Counted from the first letter of the stretch, positions 11,361-19,860 are shown. The stretch is DNA of 64,000 nucleotides from Brevibacterium siliguriense (GCF_900105315.1 NZ_LT629766.1:2108001-2172000); one strand, 5' to 3'. Made by a program: numbers and translations. The notes: a model not told the origin generated them from the sequence alone.

Positions 11361-12320
11361 CTAATGCTGAGGCGACGTCGGTGTTCGGCTCTGGCGGTTC
11401 CACCGATGCGGATCTGTCTCGGCCGCAGTCTTCCGAAGGATGTCGAGGGCTGCAGTGAGCTTCTTCGACAACCGCGCTCCGGCCATCGTCACTCCCACGA
11501 TCGTGTTGGCGAATTCCGGGTTGGTCACCGGCAGATATCGCACTGGCATGCCCTGAAAGGTCAGGGTGTTCGGGTGAGGAACAGCGTTGGCCAGGGAGAA
11601 GCCGAGCCCTAGACCCACCATCGACCTGATGGTCTCAGCATTGGGGATCAACCAGCGTACAGATGGCTCAAAACCGATTCCGCGGATCTGACTGATCAAG
11701 AGGTCCGCGGTCGGCGGAGAATCGAGCAGGATGAGCGGGTCGTCGATGAGCTCGGCGATATCGACACCGTCCTGGTCTGCTGCAGGATGATCCGCAGAGA
11801 CGATGGCGTGCAGCTGCACCTCGGCGAGGTCGTGCCTGGTGATTCCCTCGATCTGGATCTGCTTGCGGTACATGACAGCAACATCGACCTCACCGTTGAG
11901 AACCATCTGTTGAACAGTCAACGGATGGGCTTCGACAAAGCTGACGTCAACCTGTGGGTGGTGTCTGACGAACTGGGCGGCCGTAGCTGGAAGCATCCGT
12001 GGCCCCGCCGTCGGTATGCAACCGATGCGCAAAGGCCCCTGTAAGGCAGCCGACTCGTCGTTGAGAGATTCCACAGCGTCCGAGACATGAGAGAGGATCT
12101 CTCTGGCCCGAACTCCGAATTCCCTGCCAGCGCTCGTCGGACGGGCGCGCCGAGCCGGCCCACGCGCAATAAGCGTGACTTTGAGCTGCTTTTCGAGTTG
12201 GGCGAGAGCCGCAGAGACCGTCGCCTGTGATACTCGGCAATCTTTTGCCGCGTCGCTCACCGAACCACGGTCGAGAACGGCGAGAAAATACTCGAGCTGG
12301 CGGAGGGTGAAGTCAGTCAT
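11361..12320 (-). CDS. LysR-family transcriptional regulator
   Basis: A 319-residue LTTR. The N-terminal winged HTH is typical: LRQLEYFLAVLDRGSVSDAAKDCRVSQATVSAALAQLEKQL covers about residues 6-46, followed by the linker helix. The C-terminal effector domain has IGCIPTAGPRMLP and a second lobe. It is divergent from the hydrolase/transporter pair with 103 bp between start codons, the classic LTTR arrangement in which the regulator controls its neighbours in response to their substrate. Its 3' end converges on argH with 69 bp between. Confidence 0.9.
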   Translation of the reverse strand: MTDFTLRQLEYFLAVLDRGSVSDAAKDCRVSQATVSAALAQLEKQLKVTLIARGPARRARPTSAGREFGVRAREILSHVSDAVESLNDESAALQGPLRIGCIPTAGPRMLPATAAQFVRHHPQVDVSFVEAHPLTVQQMVLNGEVDVAVMYRKQIQIEGITRHDLAEVQLHAIVSADHPAADQDGVDIAELIDDPLILLDSPPTADLLISQIRGIGFEPSVRWLIPNAETIRSMVGLGLGFSLANAVPHPNTLTFQGMPVRYLPVTNPEFANTIVGVTMAGARLSKKLTAALDILRKTAAETDPHRWNRQSRTPTSPQH

Positions 12321-12423
12321 AGTCAGAGTCTATATTGAAGCCAGTAAAAATTTGCTTTTCTTTTTGATGTCAACGGGAAAGACTGAGGAGGTCAAAGACG
12401 CAACAACGTGAAAGTGCCGGGTA
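12321..12423. promoter_or_regulatory. Divergent promoter region of the LysR / hydrolase-transporter unit
   Basis: A 103-bp gap, clearly AT-richer than its surroundings, including the run TTTGCTTTTCTTTTTGATG near 12351-12369. LTTRs normally bind T-N11-A sites in such gaps; several T-N11-A pairs occur here but none is distinctive enough to call as the operator. Confidence 0.4.
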
Positions 12424-13458
12424 ATGAACGATTCGAAGATGAAAGCAGTCACCCTGGGAACCGCAGGTGGCCCGCGATGGTGGAAGGGCGATTCCAAGGA
12501 TCGAGCGGGTATCTCAACCGCGATCGTCGTTGAGGATCGGTTCTATCTCGTGGACGCCGGGCACGGCGTCGGGCGTCGCATTCGTCAGGCCGGCCTCGAG
12601 CTCGGCGACCTCGGCGGAATCTTTATCACTCACCTGCATTCGGATCACACCATCGACCTGCCCTCACTTGTGGTGTTCGGCATGCATGAGCTCCAGCAGA
12701 GAGTCGACAATCCGGTTCCTCTCCTCGGCCCCGGGGATCGCGGCGCGCTCCCTCCCGTCTCTCCGCGGGCAGTCGTCCCGCCTCGACCTGTGGCACCTGC
12801 GAACCCCACCCCTGGCATCGCCGACATGTTCACAAGTATCGTCGGAGCGTTTGCCACAGACCTCAACGACCGCGTGCTCGATTCGCTGCGTCCGTCACCT
12901 GAAGCTCTCTTCGACCCCCGCGACATCGAGATCCCAGGGGGCATCGGACATCACCCGAACACGGCTCCGACTCCGGATATGGAGCCTTTCGTCATCTTCC
13001 AGGATGATCTTGTCACCGTGACTGCGATCCTCGTCGAACATCCGCCCGTGGCACCCGCCTTCGCCTTCAGGTTCGACAGCGAGCACGGCTCGGTGACGAT
13101 TTCGGGCGATACCTGCGAAACCGACAACCTCGTCAGACTTGCGCAGGGAACGGATCTGCTTCTCCACGAAGCGATCGACTTCGACTGGGTCGACCAGATG
13201 TATGCGCACCGTGACGACGATGAGGGCAGCGCCTCGCGCGACCACCATTACAAGTCACATACCTCGGTCAATGGGGCTATTCGCATTGCCTCGGCGGCAC
13301 AAGCTCGTGCACTGGCCCTGCACCACCTTGTTCCCGGGTCCGCCGATGACACCGTCTGGCACAAGGGGCACACCGGATTCGATGGAACATTCCTGGTTCC
13401 AGAAGACCTCGACACCATCAACATCACCACAGCCGCACAAGCCGCGATGAGGAGCTGA
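12424..13458 (+). CDS. MBL-fold metallo-hydrolase (RNase Z/arylsulfatase AtsA-like)
   Basis: A 344-residue metallo-beta-lactamase-fold enzyme. The zinc motif HLHSDHTID (about 73-81) is present, with a further SGDTCETDNLV aspartate motif (about 227-237), HEAIDFDW and a late HH in LALHHLVP (about 298-305), as in RNase Z/AtsA-type enzymes. There is no export signal. The low similarity to true tRNase Z (no exosite arm), and its place beside a solute transporter and a LysR regulator, argue for hydrolysis of an imported small molecule such as an ester, lactone or sulfate ester (inference). It is 7 bp upstream of the transporter gene, so the two are co-transcribed. Confidence 0.8.
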   Translation: MNDSKMKAVTLGTAGGPRWWKGDSKDRAGISTAIVVEDRFYLVDAGHGVGRRIRQAGLELGDLGGIFITHLHSDHTIDLPSLVVFGMHELQQRVDNPVPLLGPGDRGALPPVSPRAVVPPRPVAPANPTPGIADMFTSIVGAFATDLNDRVLDSLRPSPEALFDPRDIEIPGGIGHHPNTAPTPDMEPFVIFQDDLVTVTAILVEHPPVAPAFAFRFDSEHGSVTISGDTCETDNLVRLAQGTDLLLHEAIDFDWVDQMYAHRDDDEGSASRDHHYKSHTSVNGAIRIASAAQARALALHHLVPGSADDTVWHKGHTGFDGTFLVPEDLDTINITTAAQAAMRS

Positions 13459-13465
13459 AGCAACG

Positions 13466-14842
13466 ATGAATGACAACAAAGACGTTGTTGACAAGGACGG
13501 TCTCCAAACCTCCTTGAAGACGCCGGAGATGCGACGAATCCTCACTTCGAGCTTCGTCGGTTCGGCTATCGAGTTCTACGATTTCATCCTGTACGCAACG
13601 GCGTCCTCGATCGTGTTCGCAAATCTGTTCTTTGCAGGACTCGGGCCGGGACTGTCGCTGTTCGCCTCATTCAGCACTTTGGCGGCCGGCTATCTGGCTA
13701 GGCCACTCGGCGGAGTGATCTTCGGCCACTTCGGCGACAAGGTCGGGCGCAAGAAAGCACTGATCGTTTCCATGGTGATGATGGGAGCCGTCACCGTGAT
13801 CATCGGCCTCATGCCGCCGACTGCGTCAATTGGGATGATCGCACCCGCATCCCTGTTCACCCTTCGGATCATCCAAGGCATCGCCGTGGGCGGAGAATGG
13901 GGCGGTGCTGCGCTCATGGCACTCGAGCACGCGCCGAAGGCCCGGCGCGGACTGGCTGCGGCGTTCGCCAACGCCGGTGGTCCGGCGGGCGCGATCCTGG
14001 CCACGCTCATTCTGTCACTGACTGCGACGCTGACGGGGGACAGTTTTGTGACGTGGGGCTGGCGTCTGCCGTTCCTGCTCTCGGCCGTACTCATCGTCGT
14101 CGGCCTTGTGATTCGTCTCAAGGTCAGCGAAACACCTGCCTTCCAGCAGCTCGAAGAAGAGAGCGAGGAGAGGAAAGTCCCGCTGCTGACCGTGTTCAAG
14201 AACTACAAGCGCCAAGTGCTTATCGCGCTCTTCGCAACGATGACCATCTATGTCACTCAGGGCCTGACGACCGTCTGGGGCGTATCGGTCGCAGTCGCAG
14301 CGGGTGAGGACAAGTCCGATGTTCTCAACTGGAAAGCCGTCGGAGCGTTGACGACTCTGATCGTCACCTTCATCGTCGCCCGTCTCAGCGACAGGGTCGG
14401 GCGCAAACGTTCTCTCATCGGTGCCCATGTGGTGGCAGCAGTCCTCGCGGTTCCGATCGTGCTCCTCATCGTCAGCGGAGAGCTCAACCAATACGCCGCC
14501 GCAATCATTCTCGGCAATGGAATCGTCCAGGGCCTATGCTATGGGCCTATTGCGGCTTATGTCTCCGAACTCTTCCCACCAGCAGTGCGATACACCGGTG
14601 CATCCGTTGGCTATCAGCTTGCGGCAGCGCTTGGAGCGGGACTATCACCGATGATCGCGTCTGCCCTCATCATGGTCCCTGGCGTCGGCGCCTACCTCAT
14701 TGGAGGTGTCTGGGCACTCTTCGCGGTGGTCGGGGCAATTGCCGTAATGGCGAGCCGTCCCTTTTCAGAAAGTGACCCGAAGCCCGAGGCACCTTCCGTG
14801 GAGTCCGACACTGAGCCACTAGCTCATGCGGACGGCAAATAG
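13466..14842 (+). CDS. MFS transporter, metabolite:H+ symporter (MHS) type
   Basis: A 458-residue, 12-helix major facilitator of the ShiA/ProP/KgtP group. Visible signatures are SFVGSAIEFYDFILYATAS at the N-terminus, the loop 2-3 motif GHFGDKVGRKKAL (about 86-98), RIIQGIAVGGEWGGAALMALEHAP (about 134-157) and the repeat motif ARLSDRVGRKRSL in the second half. These carriers import organic acids or betaine-like compounds with protons. The substrate is presumably that of the adjacent hydrolase or its product. The C-terminus is a short acidic tail. The stop (14840-14842) is 5 bp from the stop of the oppositely oriented sigma-factor gene. Confidence 0.9.
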   Translation: MNDNKDVVDKDGLQTSLKTPEMRRILTSSFVGSAIEFYDFILYATASSIVFANLFFAGLGPGLSLFASFSTLAAGYLARPLGGVIFGHFGDKVGRKKALIVSMVMMGAVTVIIGLMPPTASIGMIAPASLFTLRIIQGIAVGGEWGGAALMALEHAPKARRGLAAAFANAGGPAGAILATLILSLTATLTGDSFVTWGWRLPFLLSAVLIVVGLVIRLKVSETPAFQQLEEESEERKVPLLTVFKNYKRQVLIALFATMTIYVTQGLTTVWGVSVAVAAGEDKSDVLNWKAVGALTTLIVTFIVARLSDRVGRKRSLIGAHVVAAVLAVPIVLLIVSGELNQYAAAIILGNGIVQGLCYGPIAAYVSELFPPAVRYTGASVGYQLAAALGAGLSPMIASALIMVPGVGAYLIGGVWALFAVVGAIAVMASRPFSESDPKPEAPSVESDTEPLAHADGK

Positions 14843-14847
14843 CTCCG

Positions 14848-15627
14848 TCAATGTTCCTGATTGCGCAGAGTCACCAACTCGCCGGATTGGGTCCTTCGGC
14901 CAGGTCGGCGCGCCTCGCTGAGCAGCATGAGCGCAAGCAATCCCGCAGTCTCGGTCTCATCGGGGAGCGCGGCATGAAGCAGTCGAGCCAACCTGATGGC
15001 CTCGAACGTGACGTTCCTGTCAAAGAGGTCATCACCGTTCGGTCGGCTGTGCCCGGCCGTGTACATGAGATAGAGGGCGTGGAGCATCGCGGGAAGTCGC
15101 TCATTCGCCGTGCTCGGCCGCGGGAAGTGCCGCCCGTCGCCGTCGATCGTGGTCTTCGCCCGACTGATCCGCTGCCCAGCGGTGGCAGTCGGAATGAAGT
15201 ACAGGGCGGCGATCTGTTCCGTACTCAAACCGTGCACCGCTCGCAGGGCCAAGGTCACTTGAGCATCGGGACTGAGCGACGGATGACAACACAGTACGAG
15301 CACCTCCAACGAGGCATCGCGGTCCTCGACTGCCGCCTCGGCGATGGATGACTCATCGGGACGTTCGCGCGCGAATACCCGTCGCTCACGTTCGAGGCGG
15401 GCACCGTCCTGACGTTTGGTGTCGATGAGCCGACGGGACGCGACCCGCAGCAGCCAACCTCGGGGTTTGTCGGGTACTCCTGTTGACGGCCACTGCCGGG
15501 AGGCGTCGAACAGCGCCTCCTGAACGGCGTCCTCGCACGCGGCGAAATCACCGAACCGCCTCATCAAGGCAGCGAGGACGTGCGGCGTCTCGCGACGCCA
15601 CACATCCTCACCGGTGGTCATCGTCAT
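14848..15627 (-). CDS. ECF sigma factor (ECF42-like), C-terminally truncated
   Basis: A 259-residue sigma-70 family protein. The sigma2 region has MRRFGDFAACEDAVQEAL and PRGWLLRVASRRLIDTKR; the sigma4 region has CCHPSLSPDAQVTLALRAVHGLSTEQIAALYFIP and QRISRAKTTI. It continues into the DUF6596-type extension (LPAMLHALYLMYTAGHS), then ends at ...GELVTLRNQEH. Proteins of this group (ECF42) are usually about 400 residues, with a TPR-like C-terminal extension needed for function, so about 140 residues are missing. The end falls 5 bp from the transporter stop codon, which suggests a recombination junction removed the tail. Its ATG overlaps the stop of the DGPF gene upstream, the standard partner of ECF42 factors. 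Activity is doubtful. Confidence 0.8.
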   Translation of the reverse strand: MTMTTGEDVWRRETPHVLAALMRRFGDFAACEDAVQEALFDASRQWPSTGVPDKPRGWLLRVASRRLIDTKRQDGARLERERRVFARERPDESSIAEAAVEDRDASLEVLVLCCHPSLSPDAQVTLALRAVHGLSTEQIAALYFIPTATAGQRISRAKTTIDGDGRHFPRPSTANERLPAMLHALYLMYTAGHSRPNGDDLFDRNVTFEAIRLARLLHAALPDETETAGLLALMLLSEARRPGRRTQSGELVTLRNQEH

Positions 15628-16016
15628 TCGCCGTCGTCACCGAAGACCATGATCGGTCGCAGCTCCACCGTCTCTCCGGGGCCGGCGAATCGGGCGGCGA
15701 TCTCCTCGGCGCGTTCCTGCGATTCGACGTCGATCTTGAAGAATCCGGCGAGGTGTTCCTTCGTCTCTGCGTACGGGCCGTCGCTCGATGTCGGCCCACC
15801 CGCCTTCCACCGGTAGAGCGTGGATGTTGCAGGGTCGCCCAGGGCTTCGCCTCCGAGCAGCTCGCCGCGCTCCTGGAGTTCGCCCAGCAGTTTCTCGAAG
15901 TCGGCATCCAGCTTCTCCCGTTCTTCCTTCGGCAAGGCCTGAACCTCGGCAACGTAGTCGCCGGTGGGGTGCCCCCAGGGATGCGGATTCGAGTGGATGA
16001 GAGTGACGTACTTCAT
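15624..16016 (-). CDS. YCII/DGPF-domain protein
   Basis: A 130-residue YCII-related protein. MKYVTLIHSNP opens the fold; the SDGPYAETKEHLAGFF segment (about 86-101) is the DGPF motif region, and VELRPIMVF is the closing strand. The start is ATG 16016-16014 because GAAAGGCAG precedes it and homology begins there; a longer in-frame reading to 16151 is not conserved-looking. DGPF proteins accompany ECF41/42-type sigma factors and are proposed targets or modulators. The stop overlaps the sigma-factor ATG, so the two genes are coupled. Confidence 0.85.
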   Translation of the reverse strand: MKYVTLIHSNPHPWGHPTGDYVAEVQALPKEEREKLDADFEKLLGELQERGELLGGEALGDPATSTLYRWKAGGPTSSDGPYAETKEHLAGFFKIDVESQERAEEIAARFAGPGETVELRPIMVFGDDGE

Positions 16017-16174
16017 GGTTCTGCCTTTCGTCGAGGGCCGCCAATCGGCCCTTCCAGTGTGACATCGAGGCTGAAGCGAAGATTTCGACAACTGAGGAAA
16101 GATTTTTTGGAAGAGGACTTCTGGGATCGGCTCCGGCGTCGCGCTCGGCAATCTGATGAGGCATCCGCTCTTCC

Positions 16175-16196
16175 GTACAACTTGTACAAGTTGTAC
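16175..16196. promoter_or_regulatory. Perfect 22-bp palindrome, probable TA operator
   Basis: Every base from 16175 to 16196 pairs with its mirror position. The centre is ACTTGTACAAGT, and the element repeats the self-complementary TTGTAC/GTACAA core three times in total. It ends 9 bp before the antitoxin ATG. Phd/YefM-type antitoxins, with or without toxin, bind such palindromes to repress their own operon. Confidence 0.7.
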
Positions 16197-16205
16197 AATA
16201 GCGAT

Positions 16206-16451
16206 ATGAGCTCAGTAACGATGTCCGAATTCCGCAGCCAGCAGAGCAGCCTCATCGCTACCGCTCAGCGCGAGCCCGTCGAGATCACGTCTCGTGGCGC
16301 CGTCCGACGCGCGGTAGTTGTTTCCCCTGATTTCTATGACCGAGCGCTTCGGGCTCTCGAAGATCAGGCGGATGTGCAGGCTGCCGCTGCGGCTCGACAA
16401 GAGAGCGAACGAGTGTCTCAGGAAGAGCTGGAACAAGAGCTCGGTCTCTGA
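16206..16451 (+). CDS. Phd/YefM-family antitoxin
   Basis: An 81-residue antitoxin. The N-terminal MSEFRSQQSSLIATAQREPVEIT and VRRAVVVSPDFYDRAL strands and helices match the Phd/YefM DNA-binding fold; the C-terminal half (AAAARQESERVSQEELEQEL) is a charged helix that would wrap the toxin. The ATG at 16206 follows the operator closely with no strong Shine-Dalgarno sequence. It is 9 bp upstream of the RelE-type toxin gene. The pair should form an autoregulated type II toxin-antitoxin system. Confidence 0.85.
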   Translation: MSSVTMSEFRSQQSSLIATAQREPVEITSRGAVRRAVVVSPDFYDRALRALEDQADVQAAAAARQESERVSQEELEQELGL

Positions 16452-16460
16452 CCCGCCACT

Positions 16461-16718
16461 GTGTCGTACTCGATCAGTTACGTGCCTTCAGCGGCGAAGG
16501 CGCTGCGCAAACTTGATCGCCCCATCGCTCGACGCCTGGTCGCGTCGATCAAGAAGCTGTCCGATGAACCGCGCCCTCCGGGGTGCGTGCAGCTGAGGGG
16601 CGGTTCCGGCGAGCTCCGGATTCGGGTCGGGGACTATCGGGTGATCTATGAAATCTTCGGCAGCGAGCTCGTCGAGTTGGTCCTCCATCTTGGGCACCGT
16701 CGGGAGGTCTATCGATGA
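16461..16718 (+). CDS. RelE/ParE-family toxin
   Basis: An 85-residue RelE-fold protein starting at GTG. The family elements are KALRKLDRPIARRLVASIKKL (N-terminal helical hairpin), GSGELRIRVGDYRVIYEI (central sheet with conserved arginines) and a C-terminal LGHRREVYR. The R-x-R-x-GDYRVIYE pattern places it with RelE-type ribosome-dependent mRNA endonucleases rather than ParE gyrase toxins, although the two are hard to separate by sequence. It is co-transcribed with the antitoxin. Confidence 0.85.
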   Translation: MSYSISYVPSAAKALRKLDRPIARRLVASIKKLSDEPRPPGCVQLRGGSGELRIRVGDYRVIYEIFGSELVELVLHLGHRREVYR

Positions 16719-16769
16719 GGGGGAACGCGGCGGTTTCGAGCCAAGGTCACCGCTGCCTCGGCGACCACG

Positions 16770-16775
16770 TAGAAT
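16770..16775 (+). promoter_or_regulatory. Possible -10 element for tyrS
   Basis: TAGAAT lies 51 bp before the tyrS GTG, in the gap after the toxin gene, with AAAGGAACG as the ribosome-binding site before the start. No good -35 is visible and there is no room for a T-box leader. Confidence 0.35.
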
Positions 16776-16826
16776 TGACCCCGTCGGCTCCGCGCTGGCA
16801 CAAACCACAGATTCGAAAGGAACGAA

Positions 16827-18113
16827 GTGACCGACATCTTCAGCGAACTCAAGGCCCGCGGGCTCGTCGCAGTTTCCACCGACGAGACCGCCCTGCAGAA
16901 AGCTCTGGCTGAGGAGTCGCTGACCTATTATGTCGGTTTCGATCCGACGGCGCCGAGCCTGCACATGGGCAACCTCGTGCAGCTGCTCACCGCCGCTCGC
17001 CTGCAGAAAGCCGGACATAATCCGCTCGCTCTCGTCGGCGGCGCCACCGGTCTCATCGGCGACCCGCGCATGTCGGGGGAGCGGACACTCAACCCGCGTG
17101 AGGTCGTCGAAGAATGGGTGGCGAAGATCCGCGCTCAGGTCGAGAAGTTCCTCGACTTCGACGGCCCCAACGCCGCGCAGATCGTCAACAACCTCGACTG
17201 GACCTCCCAGCTGTCGGCCATCGACTTCCTCCGCGACATCGGCAAGCACTTCCCGGTCAACCGGATGCTCGCGAAGGAATCCGTCTCCGCTCGCCTCAAC
17301 AGCGAAGCCGGCATCTCCTTCACAGAGTTCTCGTACCAGATCCTGCAGGGCAACGATTACCTCGAGCTCAACCGCCGCTACGGCTGCTCCCTGCAGACCG
17401 GCGGCTCCGACCAGTGGGGCAACCTCACCTCAGGCGTCGACCTCATCCGCCGTGTCGAGCAGAAGTCCGTTCACGCCCTGGCCACCCCGCTGATCACGAA
17501 GGCCGACGGAACGAAGTTCGGCAAGACCGAATCCGGCACCGTGTGGCTCGACTCGTCACTGACCAGCCCGTACGCGTTCAGTCAGTTCTGGCTCAATGCC
17601 GACGACCGCGACGTGGTGAAGTACCTCAAGGTGTTCTCGCTGCGCCCGCTCGACGAGATCGACGCCATCGAAGCCGAGTTCACCGCGGCCCCGCACACCC
17701 GCGTGGCGCAGAAGGCCCTCGCCGAGGATGTCACCACCTTGGTCCACGGACGCCAGGCTTACGAGCAGGCCATCGCTGCGGCTTCCGCCCTCTTCGGTGG
17801 GGGAGAACTCGCCGGCCTCGACGCATCCACGCTCGGTGCCGCCACGTCTGAGCTGCCCCGCGGGGACGTGTCCGCGGCCCAGCTGGCCGCGGGTATGCCC
17901 GTCGCCGACGCCTTCGTCACCGCCGGCATCGTCAAGTCCAAGGGCGAGGCCCGCCGCGCCATCAAGGACGGGGGAGCCTATGTCAACAACGTCAAGGTCG
18001 CCGACCAGGAGCAGACTCTGACCTCAGCCGATGTGCTCTCCACGGAGGTTGGGGGAGTCGTCCTCCTGCGCCGGGGCAAGAAGACGCTCGGCGCCGTCGA
18101 CATCGTCGGCTGA
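16827..18113 (+). CDS. tyrS: Tyrosyl-tRNA synthetase
   Basis: A 428-residue class I synthetase charging tRNA-Tyr. The HIGH-type motif is HMGN (46-49), the tyrosine pocket has YVGFDPTAPSLHMG, and the KMSKS loop is KFGKT (230-234). GGSDQWGN, typical of bacterial TyrRS, is present. The C-terminal 70 residues form an S4 RNA-binding domain (KGEARRAIKDGGAYVNN). Start is GTG at 16827 with AAAGGA upstream. It is followed by a strong intrinsic terminator, so it is transcribed alone or with the TA pair. Confidence 0.97.
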   Translation: MTDIFSELKARGLVAVSTDETALQKALAEESLTYYVGFDPTAPSLHMGNLVQLLTAARLQKAGHNPLALVGGATGLIGDPRMSGERTLNPREVVEEWVAKIRAQVEKFLDFDGPNAAQIVNNLDWTSQLSAIDFLRDIGKHFPVNRMLAKESVSARLNSEAGISFTEFSYQILQGNDYLELNRRYGCSLQTGGSDQWGNLTSGVDLIRRVEQKSVHALATPLITKADGTKFGKTESGTVWLDSSLTSPYAFSQFWLNADDRDVVKYLKVFSLRPLDEIDAIEAEFTAAPHTRVAQKALAEDVTTLVHGRQAYEQAIAAASALFGGGELAGLDASTLGAATSELPRGDVSAAQLAAGMPVADAFVTAGIVKSKGEARRAIKDGGAYVNNVKVADQEQTLTSADVLSTEVGGVVLLRRGKKTLGAVDIVG

Positions 18114-18130
18114 TCAGCCTCATACCCTGA

Positions 18131-18165
18131 CAATGCCGCGTCCTCACTGTGAGGGCGCGGCATTG
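18131..18165 (+). terminator. Intrinsic terminator after tyrS
   Basis: CAATGCCGCG (18131-18140) pairs with CGCGGCATTG (18156-18165), and the inner CCTCAC/GTGAGG continues the stem around a very short loop; TTGTC follows. It lies 18 bp after the tyrS stop. Confidence 0.85.
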
Positions 18166-18420
18166 TTGTCTCGAGACGACTGTGCACGTGCAACAACGGG
18201 AGGCCTTGTCATCGTCGAATACAAAAGGATGCGTTGTAGAGCGAGCTCCGGCAGCGGCATGGCGGCCAAGGGAATGCGATCAATCAGTGTGTGCTCCGGC
18301 GTGCGGTCAACCGGACCAGCGGTGTATGGCCATCACCATGGAAAAGCATGCGGCCATCGAGCAGACTGGCAGATGACGGACAACCGAACGAACACCGACT
18401 GACGAACGCACGAGGAGATC
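18166..18420. other. Intergenic region before the YccF gene
   Basis: The 307-bp gap between tyrS and the YccF gene holds the terminator at its left end. In the remaining 255 bp I see no convincing gene; it presumably carries the promoter for the next gene. A GAGGAG ribosome-binding site lies just before ATG 18421. Confidence 0.5.
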
Positions 18421-18822
18421 ATGCGCACCCTGCTCAACATCATCTGGTTCATCTTCTCCGGGCTCTGGCTGGCACTCGGATACTGGGCCGCCGGCATCAT
18501 CGCCTGCATCTTCATCGTCACCATCCCCTGGGGCATCGCATCCTTCCGGATCGGCAACTATGCACTGTGGCCCTTCGGGCGCGAGGTCATCGAGACCCGT
18601 CCGGCAGGGGTGGCGACAACCCTGGGCAACATCATCTGGCTCATTGTCGCCGGCATCTGGCTGGCCATCGGCCACGTCGTCACCTCGATCCCGCTGTTCA
18701 TCTCGATCATCGGCATCCCGCTCGGCTGGGCGAACATCAAGCTCATACCCGTATCGCTCATGCCGCTCGGCAAACAGATCGTCGACAGCGACCGGCTGAT
18801 GCCCGGCTACCGCGGAGCCTGA
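18421..18822 (+). CDS. YccF-family inner membrane protein
   Basis: A 133-residue membrane protein made of two tandem copies of the YccF (DUF307) unit: NIIWFIFSGLWLALGYWAAGI...PWGIASFRIGNYALWPFG and NIIWLIVAGIWLAIGHVV...PLGWANIKLIPVSLMPLG. Each unit has two hydrophobic segments and the conserved P-G/W...PFG/PLG ending. The biological function of the family is not established. It stands alone, convergent with the formate/nitrite-type transporter gene, whose stop is 9 bp away. Confidence 0.85.
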   Translation: MRTLLNIIWFIFSGLWLALGYWAAGIIACIFIVTIPWGIASFRIGNYALWPFGREVIETRPAGVATTLGNIIWLIVAGIWLAIGHVVTSIPLFISIIGIPLGWANIKLIPVSLMPLGKQIVDSDRLMPGYRGA

Positions 18823-18831
18823 GTCAACGAC

Positions 18832-19674
18832 TCAAGCGCTCTGCTCCTCGAGTTCCTCGAGCGAGATGCGGCCTCTGCGCACTGCCCAGAGCACGCGGCG
18901 CGTGCGAATGATTCGGGGCAAGGTGATGATCAGCAGGCCACCGAGCATGTTGAACGGGATTACGATTGCGAACCACTGCAGGAAATCGAGGATCGAAATG
19001 TCTGCGCCCGTCATCATGGCGGCGACGATGACGATCGCATTGATGGCTCCGTGCAGCATGCTGACCCCGATGACCAGCAGACCGGTGATCATGCAGACGA
19101 CCGCTTTGACGACGTCGTTCTGTGTTCCCTGCTGCATCCGTGTCGACAATGTGATCGTCGCGCCGGCCAGAAGAGAGAGGGCGAGCATGACGAGGAGCGA
19201 AGACTGGTTGATATACCCGAGCGCCATATCCGCAATCGTCTTGTGGTAACCGGGGAGGGCAACGACGATGAGCCAGGCGAAGACCGCGCCACCGACCAGG
19301 TTCGTCACGAGAGTCACCGACCAAAGTCGAAAGACCTGGATCCAACTCGCTTGCCCGGCGATCACCGCGTTGATCGGCAACAGGAACTCCTCGGTGAAGA
19401 GCTCAGAATGCGCGAGCTTCAATGCCAACAGTCCGATGCCGAACGCCATCCCGGCGAGGATCGTCGACCCGGTCGCCTGCTTGACGAGGACCATGGCCAA
19501 GATGCCGAGCCCGACATCGATGCCGCCGAAGAGTCCGGTGACGATGAGTTCCGGCCACTTCCGGTTGAGCCGCTTTGCACCTTCTGAGACGGTATTGGCC
19601 GCCTCGTCGATGAGGGCGTCTTCGAGATCGAGGTCGTTGCGGCCAAGCCGTTCTCGCTGCTCTTTCTGAGTCAT
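18832..19674 (-). CDS. Formate/nitrite transporter (FNT) family protein
   Basis: A 280-residue integral membrane protein with six predicted helices. ELFTEEFLLPINAVI (after the second helix) and NLVGGAVFAWLI match the FNT pore region; LHGAINAIVIVAAMMTG and PFNMLGGLLIITLPRI follow. The start is the ATG at 19674, because residues upstream of it are not family-like. The N-terminal 55 residues are a charged cytoplasmic region. FNT proteins are pentameric channels for formate, nitrite or related anions; this subgroup, without neighbouring metabolic genes, has no assignable substrate. Confidence 0.85.
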   Translation of the reverse strand: MTQKEQRERLGRNDLDLEDALIDEAANTVSEGAKRLNRKWPELIVTGLFGGIDVGLGILAMVLVKQATGSTILAGMAFGIGLLALKLAHSELFTEEFLLPINAVIAGQASWIQVFRLWSVTLVTNLVGGAVFAWLIVVALPGYHKTIADMALGYINQSSLLVMLALSLLAGATITLSTRMQQGTQNDVVKAVVCMITGLLVIGVSMLHGAINAIVIVAAMMTGADISILDFLQWFAIVIPFNMLGGLLIITLPRIIRTRRVLWAVRRGRISLEELEEQSA

Positions 19675-19860
19675 CCCGTCAGTGTAGGGGCATGGGCGGG
19701 CCGAAACGCTGGGAATCACCTGCACAGTGAGGGCAATCGGCTCCCGCCGACCAGAGCCCAACGGGATTCAGGAACGGTGCAGCCGTGCCCTCGGAAGTGG
19801 GCGGGAAACAGGGCTTCTGAAGACGGTGACGGGTGTCACAGCGGATTTTCCGCTTTCGAG

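Noticed and set aside
12424..13458. True tRNase Z (rnz)
   Set aside because: Motifs fit the broad RNase Z/AtsA group, but the context is a LysR-controlled unit with a transporter and the exosite arm is not recognisable, so a small-molecule hydrolase is preferred.
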